From JBCBAP01 sp038532435 (lineage in GTDB: Bacteria > Pseudomonadota > Alphaproteobacteria > Rhodobacterales > Rhodobacteraceae), in assembly GCA_038532435.1 (NCBI GenBank), contig JBCBAP010000047.1:1-27379 (forward strand): 27,379 nt of DNA, written 5' to 3'. Shown here piece by piece: positions 1 through 8,343 of this stretch. The notes below the pieces were generated by a model. It was not told the origin of the DNA. It ran no database searches and saw only the letters and a program-made list of their open reading frames with translations. A program made the translations under genes and the position numbers. The first letter of the stretch is position 1. The number at the start of each line of letters is the position of its first letter.

Positions 1-719
1 CGCTCCGCATCCGCCTCACCGCGGATGATCTCGCTGTCCCGCTGTGCCTCCGACACGATCTCCGTCGCTGTCCGTTCCGCGAGCGAGCGGACACGGGTCG
101 CGGCCTCCCGACCCCGGGCGCGTTCGTCTTCCGCCTCCCGGCCCCGTTCGGCGATCATCCGGTTGAAGGTTGCCTGAAGGTTTGCCTGCGGCAGGTCGGC
201 AGCCTTGATCCGCACGTCGACGACCTCGACCCCGATGGCCTGCGCCTGGGTGAAGGCCGCGTCGCGGATGCGTGCCATGAGCGCCGCCCGGTCGGCGGAG
301 ACGATGGTATTCGATGTCACCGAACCTAGCACCTCGCGAAGCTGTGCTTCCACGATCCGCTTGAGCCGCTGAGCACCGCCGCGCAGGGCGTCCTCCCCGT
401 CGACACCACCGACCGCCTGCCGGAACTGGCGCACATCGGTGATCCGCCAGCGGGCGAAGGCGTCCACAACCAGACGCCGGTCATCGAGCGGCGTGATCTC
501 CAGCGCATCGGTGTCGAGGCTCTGGATCCGGTCATCGTAGCGGGCAATGTCCTGAATGAACGGCACCTTGATCGCGAGCCCCGGATCCTCCTTGATCGCG
601 CGAACCTGACCAAACTGCAGGACCATGGCCTTCTCACGCTCGTCCACGATGAACACGGACGAGAGCGTGGTGATGAGGGCGGCCACCAGAATGATGACCA
701 GAATAGCTACGCGTCCCAT
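1..719 (-). CDS. hflC: HflC, SPFH-domain modulator of FtsH (C-terminus beyond the window)
   Basis: HflC is the membrane-anchored partner of HflK; the HflKC complex surrounds and modulates the FtsH protease at the inner membrane. My translation from the ATG at 719 gives an N-terminal membrane segment (residues about 3-22, rich in I, L, V and A), then an SPFH/band-7 domain with the typical VDEREKAMVLQFGQV opening, and a charged helical part with FNRMIAERGREAEDERARG and an IIRGEADAE segment, all typical of HflC. About 239 codons are visible; the frame stays open to base 1, so the C-terminus lies outside the window. The hflK stop and hflC start share one base (TGATG), so the two are probably translationally coupled. 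Identification is firm. Confidence 0.95.
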   Translation of the reverse strand, partial: MGRVAILVIILVAALITTLSSVFIVDEREKAMVLQFGQVRAIKEDPGLAIKVPFIQDIARYDDRIQSLDTDALEITPLDDRRLVVDAFARWRITDVRQFRQAVGGVDGEDALRGGAQRLKRIVEAQLREVLGSVTSNTIVSADRAALMARIRDAAFTQAQAIGVEVVDVRIKAADLPQANLQATFNRMIAERGREAEDERARGREAATRVRSLAERTATEIVSEAQRDSEIIRGEADAE

Positions 720-1900
720 CAGCGGTTCCCCCCGGGGCGAGACAGATCGTTGAGCGGAAGGAAGGGCACGACACCCGTACCGCCGCCTTCTCCGGCACCG
801 GCCACGGTTTCGTCGATGATGACCTTGTTCACGTCACCGAAGACCGATTCCATGGTTTCGAGGAAGAGACGCTTTCGCGTGACTTCCTGCGCCTGGATAT
901 ATTCGTCATAGACGGCGACGAAGCGCGAGGCTTCACCCTGTGCCGCGTTGACGACCTGCGCCCGGTAGGCCTCGGCCCCCTGTAGCAAACGGGCCGCCTC
1001 ACCACGGGCGTCCGCGAGCGTGCGGTTCGCATCCCGGTCCGCCTCGTTCTGGAGGGTGGAGCGTTCCTGCTCCGCCGCCTGAACGTCGCGGAACGCTTCG
1101 ATCACGTTCGCGGGCGGGTCCGCCTTGTTGAGGTTGAGGCGGACGATGTTCACGCCGCTGTCGTAGCTGTCGAGGGTCGCCTGGACGATGCCAAGCACCT
1201 CGTTGGCCACAATGCCACGGTCCCGGTTGAGGATCGGCGCAAGCTCTGATCGGGAGATCACCTCCCGCATCGCGGACTCGGCAACGGAGCGGATTGTCAG
1301 CTCCGGCTCGGCAAGGTTGAACTTGAAGGCTGCGGGATCGGCGATGTTCCAGACGATCTGGAAATCGATGTCGACGATGTTTTCGTCACCGGTCAGCATC
1401 AGGCCCTGATCACCACGGCCCCCTGCCCCGATCTCGATCGTGTTTTCCCGGGTCACCGTCAGGATCTCGTGGGTCACGACCGGCCAGGGTGCGAAGTTCA
1501 GACCGGGTGTACCGATTGAGGAGAACTCGCCCAGCGTCAGTTCAACGGAGCGCTGGTCATCCTGTACCGTGTAGACAGAGGCGAAGAGCCAGGCCACGAC
1601 GACAGCGCCGCCGAGGATGGCCGCGCCGCCCCAGCCGAAATTGAAGCCGTCACCGCCGCCGCCGCCGAGGCGACCGCCACGGCCGCCGATGAGAACCTTG
1701 AGCTGCTCCTGTCCCTTACGGACAATCTCGTCGATGTCAGGCACGTTGCCGGGGCCCTGGCCGCCGCCTCCGCCGCCGCCACCCCGATTGCCACCGCCGC
1801 CCCAGGGGTTCTGACGGTCACCGCCGTCGTTGCCGCCCTGGCCTCGGTTGCCACCTCCGCCGCCGCCCCACGGGCCGCCGGAATTGTTGTTGCTAGGCAT
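719..1900 (-). CDS. hflK: HflK, SPFH-domain modulator of FtsH
   Basis: HflK pairs with HflC to form the HflKC complex around the FtsH protease. The 393-aa product has a glycine/asparagine-rich N-terminus (residues about 7-90, with several runs of six to eight glycines), as in HflK proteins, then one membrane helix (about 92-110) and a band-7/SPFH domain from about 111. The domain contains the family segments DENIVDIDFQIVWNI and a long alanine/glutamate-rich helix (AAEQERSTLQNEADRDANR). The C-terminal tail is proline/glycine rich. It lies first in the hflKC pair, 69 bp downstream of gor on the same strand, so it could be read from gor or from a promoter in that gap. I see no clear consensus promoter there. 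Confidence 0.96.
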   Translation of the reverse strand: MPSNNNSGGPWGGGGGGNRGQGGNDGGDRQNPWGGGGNRGGGGGGGGQGPGNVPDIDEIVRKGQEQLKVLIGGRGGRLGGGGGDGFNFGWGGAAILGGAVVVAWLFASVYTVQDDQRSVELTLGEFSSIGTPGLNFAPWPVVTHEILTVTRENTIEIGAGGRGDQGLMLTGDENIVDIDFQIVWNIADPAAFKFNLAEPELTIRSVAESAMREVISRSELAPILNRDRGIVANEVLGIVQATLDSYDSGVNIVRLNLNKADPPANVIEAFRDVQAAEQERSTLQNEADRDANRTLADARGEAARLLQGAEAYRAQVVNAAQGEASRFVAVYDEYIQAQEVTRKRLFLETMESVFGDVNKVIIDETVAGAGEGGGTGVVPFLPLNDLSRPGGNR

Positions 1901-1969
1901 GTGCCGTCACATCCTCCGCCTTATGCTGCGTTCTGAGCGTCAGTTGTACACTTTCGCCGTTTTTTCAAG

Positions 1970-3325
1970 TTACTGCACGGGCTCTTTCAGGGTCACGAGC
2001 TCTTCTGCCGCAGTCGGGTGCACGGCGACCGTCCGGTCAAAGTCCGCCTTGGTTGCCCCCATTTTCACCGCGATGCCGACAGTCTGTATCATCTCACCCG
2101 CCGCGTGGCCGACGATGTGCACACCCAGCACCCGATCCGTCGGTTTGTCGACCACGAGCTTCATCAGCACCCGTTCGTCACGTCCGGGCAGGACGTGGTT
2201 CATGGCCCGGAACGCGGTGCGGTAAATCAGCGTATCATATCCCTGCACTGCCGCCTGCTCCTGACTGAGACCCACCGTGCCGATTTCCGGCTGGGTGAAG
2301 ACTGCCGTCGGGACCGTCTCATGGTCGGCCATCGTCGGTTTGCCATGGAACACCGTGTCGACGAAGGCGGCTCCCTCCCGGATCGCGACCGGCGTGAGCT
2401 GGAGCCGGTCGGTCACATCGCCCACGGCGTAGATCGAGGGGATGTTGGTCTGGCTGTAGCCATCGACGGCAACCGCGCCGTTTTCCTTGAGAGCGACACC
2501 CGCAGCCTCGAGCCCCATGTCCTTCGTGTTCGGCACCCGTCCGGTTGCGTACATCACGATGTCGAACGTCCGCGTCTCCCCCTGATTGAGGTCGACCACG
2601 AGCCCCTCGTCGGTCTTGGTGATGCCGTCCACATCCATGCCAAGGCACACGTCGATGCCCTTCTTCACCATCTCATTGGAGACATGGGCCCTCAGGTCGC
2701 TGTCAAAGCCACGGAGCAGCTGGGCCCCGCGATAGACCTGCGTGACCTCCGTGCCGAGGCCGTTCAGGATGCAGGCGAATTCCGAGGCGATGTATCCGCC
2801 ACCGACGATGAGCGCGCGCCTGGGCTGGATCTCGAGGTGGAAGATGTCGTTCGAGGTGATCACATGTTCGCGCCCGGGAACGTTGGGCACGAACGGCGTG
2901 CCGCCGGTCGCAACGAGGATATGCTTGACCGTGAACCGCTCCCCCGTCGACAGGGCGACGGTGTGCGGATCCTCGAGCACCGCCCGGGCGCGGAAGACCT
3001 GGGCGCCCGCGTTTTCCAGATTGCGCGCGTAGATCCCCTCGAGCCGGTCGATCTCCTTGTCCTTGCCGGCGATCAGCGTGCTCCAGTCAAAGCCCTTGAC
3101 CTCCACATCCCAGCCGTAGCCGCGGGCATCCTCGAAATGCTCCGAATAGCTGGAGGCGTAGACCATCAGCTTCTTCGGCACGCAGCCGCGGATGACGCAG
3201 GTGCCGCCGTAGCGGTACTCCTCGGCGACGCCCACCCGCGCGCCGGTCTGCGCGGCAAGCCTCGCCGCGCGCACCCCGCCGGATCCACCGCCGATGACAA
3301 ACAGGTCAAAGTCGAACTCACTCAT
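1970..3325 (-). CDS. gor: Glutathione-disulfide reductase
   Basis: This flavoenzyme uses NADPH to reduce oxidised glutathione in the cytoplasm. The 451-aa protein has the N-terminal FAD-binding GGGSGG motif (residues 12-17), the redox-active disulfide in GGTCVIRGCVPKK (Cys43 and Cys48), a second Rossmann motif VGGGYIASEF followed by YRG and LLRGFD arginines expected for NADPH binding, an ATGRVPNT segment, a second FAD motif (YAVGDVTDRLQLTP), and the C-terminal HPTAAEE motif (His436-Glu442) that carries the catalytic acid/base. Length and motif order match glutathione reductase rather than dihydrolipoamide dehydrogenase or mercuric reductase. Its ATG lies inside the end of the upstream DUF2059 gene (8-nt overlap), which indicates co-transcription and probable coupling. 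Confidence 0.95.
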   Translation of the reverse strand: MSEFDFDLFVIGGGSGGVRAARLAAQTGARVGVAEEYRYGGTCVIRGCVPKKLMVYASSYSEHFEDARGYGWDVEVKGFDWSTLIAGKDKEIDRLEGIYARNLENAGAQVFRARAVLEDPHTVALSTGERFTVKHILVATGGTPFVPNVPGREHVITSNDIFHLEIQPRRALIVGGGYIASEFACILNGLGTEVTQVYRGAQLLRGFDSDLRAHVSNEMVKKGIDVCLGMDVDGITKTDEGLVVDLNQGETRTFDIVMYATGRVPNTKDMGLEAAGVALKENGAVAVDGYSQTNIPSIYAVGDVTDRLQLTPVAIREGAAFVDTVFHGKPTMADHETVPTAVFTQPEIGTVGLSQEQAAVQGYDTLIYRTAFRAMNHVLPGRDERVLMKLVVDKPTDRVLGVHIVGHAAGEMIQTVGIAVKMGATKADFDRTVAVHPTAAEELVTLKEPVQ

Positions 3326-3797
3326 CGCCGACGATCTCCAGTATCTCCGCGTTCAGCCGGGGCATGCGGCTGCGCATCTCTTCCACCACTTGAGGCTGGT
3401 AGGCACGCACGAACTCCGCATTCTTGGCCAGCACTGACCGCCCGATCGGCGACGTGTAGAGATCCTTGAGCAGCGTGAGCTCCTCGAGCGTGTAGATTTC
3501 CGCCGCGACCTGCGCCTGACCGGACATCACGTCGCGCATGATCTCCGCCAGTTCCGTGCCGAAGAGGGTGCGCACCCGTGCCTCCTTGTCGCCGGACAAA
3601 TCCGCATTGAGGCCCCGCAACTGATCGACGACCCCGTCCGCGGTGGATCCGGAAAACTGCTCCACGGTTATGTCCTCAACCGCGAGGGCGATATACTCTT
3701 CGGCCAGCGCCACGCGCGCGGCCCGGTCCTCCTGACCCAGAACGGGACCCGCAGCCAGAAGACCGACCGCGACAAGCGTCGCCAGGGATGTGCGCAT
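3318..3797 (-). CDS. Secreted DUF2059-family protein
   Basis: A 159-aa protein with a clear Sec signal peptide (MRTSLATLVAVGLLAAGPVLG, cleavage near residue 21-22), so probably periplasmic. The mature part is helical and acidic. Its second half contains the DUF2059 signature region (EELTLLKDLYTSPIGRSVLAK followed by a conserved helix with QPQVVEEM). The biochemical role of DUF2059 is unknown. The gene has a strong ribosome binding site (AGGAGACATCC before ATG), lies 23 bp after rpiA and overlaps the gor start by 8 nt, so it is expected to be made with glutathione reductase. Any link to envelope redox state is inference from context only. Confidence 0.85.
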   Translation of the reverse strand: MRTSLATLVAVGLLAAGPVLGQEDRAARVALAEEYIALAVEDITVEQFSGSTADGVVDQLRGLNADLSGDKEARVRTLFGTELAEIMRDVMSGQAQVAAEIYTLEELTLLKDLYTSPIGRSVLAKNAEFVRAYQPQVVEEMRSRMPRLNAEILEIVGDE

Positions 3798-3820
3798 GGA
3801 TGTCTCCTGTTCAGCCTCGG

Positions 3821-4609
3821 TCAGTCCCGCAGGTCTGCGAGAAAGCCTTCTTCGTCCAGCCCATCGTCGAACACCACGTCCGCGGAGGCACCGGTGCTGT
3901 CCACCCGCCGCACCTCGCCGGACGGGTAGCCGACCAAAACCTCTTCGGCGATATCGATGAAGAGCCCGTGCTCGACCACCCCGGGCACCGCATTCAACTC
4001 CTCGTCGAGGACAACCTCGTCCGGGATGCGGTGCAGATGGAGATCGAGGATGTAGTTGTTCTGATCCGTCAGAAAAGGGGCGCTCTCGGACATGCGAAGG
4101 GTCGCGTTCGCGCCCCCCATGCTGAGATCGTCGAGGATCTCCGACACCACGTCGCGGGTGGTCTTCCAGGCAAATGGAACGACCTCCACGGGGAGCGGAA
4201 AGGCACCCAGCTGCTCGACCATCTTGCCATCGTCGGCGATGACGATCATCCGGTCAGAGGCACTTGCCACGATCTTTTCCCGCAGATGCGCACCACCGCC
4301 GCCCTTGATCAGGTTGAGGGGCGGATTGACCTCATCCGCGCCGTCCACGGTCAGGTCGAGCCAGCCGATATCGTCGAGGGAGGAGACGGTGAGGCCAAGG
4401 CGTGACGCGAGATCCGCGGTCCTGTCAGACGTTGCTGCCGCCTGCACCTTGAGGCCCGCGGTGCGCACACGCTCCGCCAGCAGCCGCACGAACCAGTTCG
4501 CGGTGGAGCCGGTGCCAAGGCCCAGGCGCATCCCGTCCTCCACCGCCTGAAGCGCCGCGCGGGCAGAGCAGAATTTCGCGCGGTCCGCTGGGGAAAGCTG
4601 CTGCGACAT
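3821..4609 (-). CDS. rpiA: Ribose-5-phosphate isomerase A
   Basis: RpiA interconverts ribose 5-phosphate and ribulose 5-phosphate in the non-oxidative pentose phosphate pathway. From the start chosen here the protein has 262 aa. It carries the phosphate-binding GLGTGSTA loop (about residues 30-37), a TSDRT segment (60-64), the active-site LTVDGADEV region (86-94), and KGGGGA followed by REKI (102-113). All are standard RpiA motifs. An upstream in-frame ATG at 4690 would add 27 poorly conserved residues. I prefer 4609 because a GGAGG lies 5 nt upstream of it and the MSQQLSPADRAK start aligns with the usual length. It is the first gene of the rpiA-DUF2059-gor run. A TATAAG hexamer about 30 nt upstream could be its -10, but I see no good -35. 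Confidence 0.95.
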   Translation of the reverse strand: MSQQLSPADRAKFCSARAALQAVEDGMRLGLGTGSTANWFVRLLAERVRTAGLKVQAAATSDRTADLASRLGLTVSSLDDIGWLDLTVDGADEVNPPLNLIKGGGGAHLREKIVASASDRMIVIADDGKMVEQLGAFPLPVEVVPFAWKTTRDVVSEILDDLSMGGANATLRMSESAPFLTDQNNYILDLHLHRIPDEVVLDEELNAVPGVVEHGLFIDIAEEVLVGYPSGEVRRVDSTGASADVVFDDGLDEEGFLADLRD

Positions 4610-4726
4610 GGGAACCTCCGGGGGGCGACGTGTTGACGACTTATAGGCACCCCGCTCCCCGGGCGCGAGCGCCTTTTTGTGCTGTTTCAATCGACCTGCA
4701 TCACCGGGTGGCGAATGCCGTCAGGC

Positions 4727-4753
4727 CGCCGGTGAGAACCAAACTCACCGGCG
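4727..4753. repeat. 10-bp perfect inverted repeat downstream of sbmA
   Basis: CGCCGGTGAG (4727-4736) and CTCACCGGCG (4744-4753) are perfect complements around a 7-nt loop. It lies about 73 nt beyond the stop of the minus-strand transporter gene and upstream of rpiA. No U-tract follows on either strand, so it is not a classical intrinsic terminator. It may protect a 3' end or separate the two transcription units. Confidence 0.6.
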
Positions 4754-4825
4754 AGGCGGACAATCTGCTGATCGCTGCCGCGCATCCGAACATCGAGCGG
4801 AGTCGGCGGGGGCGACGCGTCACCG

Positions 4826-6043
4826 TCAGGACGCGGTCGCCTGGGACTCCGGTTCGAACTCGATCTCCGCAAGCTTGTCCCCGGCAATCGCTGCCTCGAA
4901 CGCCTGCAGACGCTTGTAGATCGACATGAGCTCCACGATGGTCGTCCAGGAGTTCACGAGGAACTGGAACGAGTTCTCGACCCGGCCAAAGGCGCGCACG
5001 ACCTGCTGCAACACTCCGAGCGTGAAGCCTGCCGCGATGATCGTCGGGCCCAGCGCGAGGTAAGGGACCAGCACACCGGCCTGCAGGTAGCCGTAACGTG
5101 CGATGTTGAAGTAGAGATAATTGAGGTAGAGGCGGAAATAGTTCCGGCGCACATTCCCGAAGAGTTCGGCAAGCGTGACGGGCTGTGCCCGCACCTCGTT
5201 TTCCTCACCCAGAACCAGCTCCTTCCGGAACGCCGCCTCGACCCGCTGGTTGCGGAATTCGAGACCGGGCAGACGGATCCCTGCAACGGCGAGCAGGAGT
5301 GTCCCGCCGATGGACCAGAGCAGCGCCACCCAGACCAGCGCACCGGGGACCTGCCCGATGATCGGCAACTCCGGCACATTCTCAGACAGAGCCCAGAGGA
5401 TCGGCAGGAAGGCGATCAGCGTCATGACCGCGTCGATGAAGCGGGAGCCGAGCCCCTCCATGATCGCCGCAAACCGCATAGTGTCTTCCTGCACCCGCTG
5501 GGATGCGCCCTCGATGTGGCGCACCCGGCTCCACAGATCGACATAGCGGTCGTTCATCGCCGTGCGCCACCGGAACACGTAGTGACTGGTGAAAAAGGCG
5601 CCCAACACCGCCGAAATGATGAAGATCATTGCGATGTAAAGGAATGTTGCGAGCTCCGCGTAGTACTCCTCCGGCGTCACCGCATTGGGTTCGGTCAGGG
5701 CCCGCTGGATGATGTCGTAGAACCGGCCGAACCATTCGTTGATCATCACGTCGAGCTGCACCTGGAACCAGGTGATGAAGACGATCAGTGCCGAGCCGCC
5801 GACGGACCAAACCGCCCATTTGTGGTTTGTCATCCGCATCCAGGCGAGCGCAAAGATCAGGTAGCAGATCGCATTATATTCGTAGAGCCAGACCCGGTTC
5901 GCGTCCCATCCGGTCAGTGCCGCGATCCCGATCGGGTCCGTCCAGTCGCTCGCGATGAGTGCCCAGAACAGGATGCAAAAAAGGGCCCATGCCCCGGCAG
6001 TTATCAAGAACAGGCGCGGGTTTGGAAAGAATGACTGGAACAT
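4826..6043 (-). CDS. sbmA: SbmA/BacA-family peptide transporter
   Basis: An inner-membrane peptide uptake transporter of the SbmA/BacA family. Known members import proline-rich and NCR-type antimicrobial peptides, microcins and bleomycin, driven by the proton gradient, and have no ATPase domain. The 405-aa length matches Escherichia coli SbmA (406 aa). The N-terminal MFQSFFPNP closely resembles SbmA (MFKSFFPKP). Other segments match almost residue for residue: SHYVFRWRTAMN, RVQEDTMRFA, LIAFLPILWALS, VPELPIIG, GLEFRNQRVEAA(F/Y)RKEL, NYFRLYLNYLYFNIARYGYL and NSWTTIVELMSIYKRLQ. Several hydrophobic membrane segments are evident. It lies 11 bp downstream of the HugZ-like gene on the same strand, probably as the second gene of that operon. 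The symbol bacA would be equally apt. Confidence 0.94.
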   Translation of the reverse strand: MFQSFFPNPRLFLITAGAWALFCILFWALIASDWTDPIGIAALTGWDANRVWLYEYNAICYLIFALAWMRMTNHKWAVWSVGGSALIVFITWFQVQLDVMINEWFGRFYDIIQRALTEPNAVTPEEYYAELATFLYIAMIFIISAVLGAFFTSHYVFRWRTAMNDRYVDLWSRVRHIEGASQRVQEDTMRFAAIMEGLGSRFIDAVMTLIAFLPILWALSENVPELPIIGQVPGALVWVALLWSIGGTLLLAVAGIRLPGLEFRNQRVEAAFRKELVLGEENEVRAQPVTLAELFGNVRRNYFRLYLNYLYFNIARYGYLQAGVLVPYLALGPTIIAAGFTLGVLQQVVRAFGRVENSFQFLVNSWTTIVELMSIYKRLQAFEAAIAGDKLAEIEFEPESQATAS

Positions 6044-6054
6044 TGGGCGCTCTT

Positions 6055-6786
6055 TCAGGTCATGCCGCGCGCACGAGCGGCGAGCTGCGCGAGCGTTGGT
6101 TGAAGGTCAGACGGCGCGGACAGTGGCCGATCAAACCACAGTCGCGCAATCCTGTCGGTATTGGCAAGGTCCACCCCTTCCGCATCGCAGCCGGTGATGC
6201 GCCACGGCCCCTCGGGCTCGTTCAGGAGTGCGGTGGCAAGGAGGCCCGCGGGCGGCTCCTCGTCGGGATCGGGGATGGCAAGGTCGTCCATCGCGGGCGA
6301 GGCAAGATCCTCGGCAGTCATCGCGTAAGCCTTGCCAAAGCCCCCGTTCAGGGAGGCTCCTTCTGGCTCCAGCCGCCAGAACGCGAAGTCGGCAAAGTCC
6401 GCATAGAGCGCCGCCTTGGGATGTCGGGCGAGGAACCGCGTGCGGGCAGCGTCCCGCGAAGACCCCGAAAGTTTGCGCGCGGTACCGGTCACGGTGATCC
6501 TTGGATGGGCCAGCGGGTCGCCCTTGCCGGGCTGGCCTACGAGGAGCGATGCCCGGCCATAGGCCTCGAGCGCTCCGAAATGGCCGGAAAGCTGGGAAAT
6601 CAGAAAAACCGGCGCGCCGATCCCGTCCGTTGCAAGAGAGACGCGGCTGACCGCCGGAGCGCCGCTCTCCGGGTCGAGAACCCCAAGCGCTCCGAACCGG
6701 GCGCAGCGGATGAGGGTGCGCGCAAGGCGCCGGGCGGTGTCATCCACCTCCCGCAGCACATCCTTCGACCCCGCAGCTTTCGTCAT
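6055..6786 (-). CDS. HugZ-like pyridoxamine 5'-phosphate oxidase-fold protein
   Basis: A 243-aa cytoplasmic protein of the HugZ/heme-utilisation type. The first about 150 residues form a split beta-barrel of the pyridoxamine 5'-phosphate oxidase-like superfamily (GALGVLDPESGAPAVSRVSLATD, PVFLISQLSGHF, ASLLVGQPGKGDPLAHPRI and ARFLARHPKAALYADFADF patterns). The rest resembles the DUF2470-type C-terminal domain (ACDAEGVDLA-like region, here GCDAEGVDLANTDRIARLWFDRPL). Family members bind FMN or heme; Helicobacter and Campylobacter HugZ open heme. Whether this one degrades heme is not decided by sequence alone. The start has GGGGAGAG about 8 nt upstream. It is first in a two-gene unit with the SbmA/BacA transporter and is divergent from the TPR gene. 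Confidence 0.82.
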   Translation of the reverse strand: MTKAAGSKDVLREVDDTARRLARTLIRCARFGALGVLDPESGAPAVSRVSLATDGIGAPVFLISQLSGHFGALEAYGRASLLVGQPGKGDPLAHPRITVTGTARKLSGSSRDAARTRFLARHPKAALYADFADFAFWRLEPEGASLNGGFGKAYAMTAEDLASPAMDDLAIPDPDEEPPAGLLATALLNEPEGPWRITGCDAEGVDLANTDRIARLWFDRPLSAPSDLQPTLAQLAARARGMT

Positions 6787-6841
6787 CCGCCATCTCTCCC
6801 CGCGGATTTGCGTTTCTGGCGAGAGAACTTAGGACGCGGGA

Positions 6842-6859
6842 CCGGGTGCGTCGACCCGG
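6842..6859. repeat. Inverted repeat in the divergent intergenic region
   Basis: CCGGGT (6842-6847) and ACCCGG (6854-6859) are perfect complements around 6 nt, between the HugZ-like gene (minus) and the TPR gene (plus). It could be an operator or a leader hairpin. In DNA this GC-rich a 6-bp repeat is weak evidence. Confidence 0.3.
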
Positions 6860-6934
6860 CCCGGTCTGAGCGTGAAGAGTTGTGAATGCCCGCGCCGCCC
6901 CCTACTCTCGGGCCGAGCGATGCGGGAGCGGGAC

Positions 6935-8245
6935 ATGGCACGGACGGACCGGCACGGAAACACCCTGAGCGGAAGCACCGCCGAAGCCATCGAGGCGTTC
7001 GACGCGGCGGTGACCGCCTTCGGCCGTTACCGGGGCGATCCGGTCAAGCAGCTCGACATCGCACTCGCCGCAGCGCCCGAGTGTGCAGCCGCCTACCTCT
7101 TCAAGGCCTACCTCTTTGCCCTTGCGACAGAGCCGCGGGCGACCGCCTTCGCCCGGCAACTCGCGGACCGGGCGCGCGACCTGCCGATGAACGACCGGGA
7201 GCGGTCGCAGCTCGCCGCCCTCGATCACCTGATCGCCGGGAACTGGACCTGGGCGGCGGAAGGGCTGGACCACCATTCCATGTTGTGGCCGCGGGATCTG
7301 GTGGCATTGCAGTCCGGGCATCTGATGGACTTCTTCCGCGCCAACGCAAGGGACCTGCGGGACCGGATCGCCCGCGCGCTGCCCGCCTGGACCGAAGGCG
7401 AGCCCGGGCATTCCTTCGTCCTTGGGATGCACGCCTTCGGGCTGGAGGAATGCGGCGACTATGCCCGGGCGGAGGAGCGCGGACGTGCGGCCGTCGAAGG
7501 GGATCCGCTCGACGGCTGGGCACACCACGCGGTTACCCATGTGCTGGAGATGCAAGGCAGAACCGGCGCGGGGCTTGCCTGGATGGCGGAGCGGGAGCCG
7601 TTCTGGTCCGGCGATGACAGCTTTTTTCAGGTGCACAACTGGTGGCACCGGGCCCTTTTCCACCTCGAAGAAGAGGATCCGGCGGCAGCGCTGGCGCTTT
7701 ATGACGGGCCGGTGCTCGCCAACACCGCCGGTACAGCGTCGAACCTTGTCGACGGGTCCGCCCTGCTCTGGCGGATCATGCTTTCCGGCCACGAGGTGGG
7801 CGACCGCTGGATCGGGCTTGCGCAGGAGTGGCGGAAGCATGCGGACGGCAAGCTTTTCCCGTTCAACGACTGGCATGCGGCGATGGCCTATCTGGGTGCG
7901 GGAGAGATGGATGAGGTCGATACCCTGCTCGCCCGCTATGACGATGTGCCCGGTGAGGTTGGTACCTGGGCACGGACGACGGGCCGGGCCCTGATCGAGG
8001 GCTTCCGGGACTTTGCGCTCGGATTCTACGGGGACGCGGTGGCCCGCCTTGCCCCGGCGCGGCAGATCGCCAACAGCTTTGGCGGCAGCCATGCCCAGCG
8101 CGATATCATCGATCTCACGCTGGTCGAGGCGGCGCTGCGCGCGGATCAGCCGGACCTCGCGCGGGCGCTCAGCAACGAACGGCTGGCATTGCGTCCGCAC
8201 AGCCCGATCAACCGCGCGTTCCTGACACGGGCGTCCGCTGCCTGA
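6935..8245 (+). CDS. TTC38-like tetratricopeptide repeat protein
   Basis: A 436-aa soluble, helical protein resembling human TTC38 and its bacterial homologues, a TPR-like family without an assigned biochemical function. Diagnostic segments include the early DAAVTAFGRYRGDPVKQLDIALAA helix pair, GHSFVLGMHAFGLEECGDYARAE, GWAHHAVTHVLEMQGR (about residue 194 on) and HNWWHRALFHLEE (about residue 233 on). The conserved histidine/tryptophan-rich core suggests more than a scaffold, but no reaction is known. The frame runs up to 6872, but I chose ATG 6935 because a GGGAG lies 8 nt upstream and homologous sequence begins near there. It is transcribed away from the HugZ-like gene and appears monocistronic. 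Confidence 0.85.
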   Translation: MARTDRHGNTLSGSTAEAIEAFDAAVTAFGRYRGDPVKQLDIALAAAPECAAAYLFKAYLFALATEPRATAFARQLADRARDLPMNDRERSQLAALDHLIAGNWTWAAEGLDHHSMLWPRDLVALQSGHLMDFFRANARDLRDRIARALPAWTEGEPGHSFVLGMHAFGLEECGDYARAEERGRAAVEGDPLDGWAHHAVTHVLEMQGRTGAGLAWMAEREPFWSGDDSFFQVHNWWHRALFHLEEEDPAAALALYDGPVLANTAGTASNLVDGSALLWRIMLSGHEVGDRWIGLAQEWRKHADGKLFPFNDWHAAMAYLGAGEMDEVDTLLARYDDVPGEVGTWARTTGRALIEGFRDFALGFYGDAVARLAPARQIANSFGGSHAQRDIIDLTLVEAALRADQPDLARALSNERLALRPHSPINRAFLTRASAA

Positions 8246-8304
8246 GGCTGACGCAAGAGCCCGGCTCTGTCGGAACCGATCTGTCACAAAAAACTGACGC
8301 TGCG

Positions 8305-8319
8305 TTAAGCTCTCCTTAA
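8305..8319 (+). promoter_or_regulatory. CtrA-type binding site (TTAA-N7-TTAA)
   Basis: TTAA at 8305-8308 and TTAA at 8316-8319 are separated by exactly 7 nt. This is the full consensus for the alphaproteobacterial cell-cycle/motility regulator CtrA. A third TTAA follows at 8330, giving two CTTAAG hexamers 14 nt apart (8315 and 8329). TTAA is rare in this GC-rich window, so the exact spacing is unlikely to be chance. A TACTTA at 8327-8332 could act as -10, placing transcription start close to the ATG at 8344. Confidence 0.55.
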
Positions 8320-8343
8320 GCATGGTTACTTAAGTCTGACCGC

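Noticed and set aside
719..1900. Glycine repeats in hflK as a mobile or repetitive element
   Set aside because: A glycine-rich N-terminus is normal for HflK.
2018..3469. 483-aa open frame on the plus strand
   Set aside because: It is antisense to gor, with no motif or ribosome binding site of its own.
4655..4680. GGCG-CGAG-CGCC followed by TTTTT on the plus strand
   Set aside because: The stem is only 4 bp and no plus-strand gene precedes it, so I do not call it a terminator.
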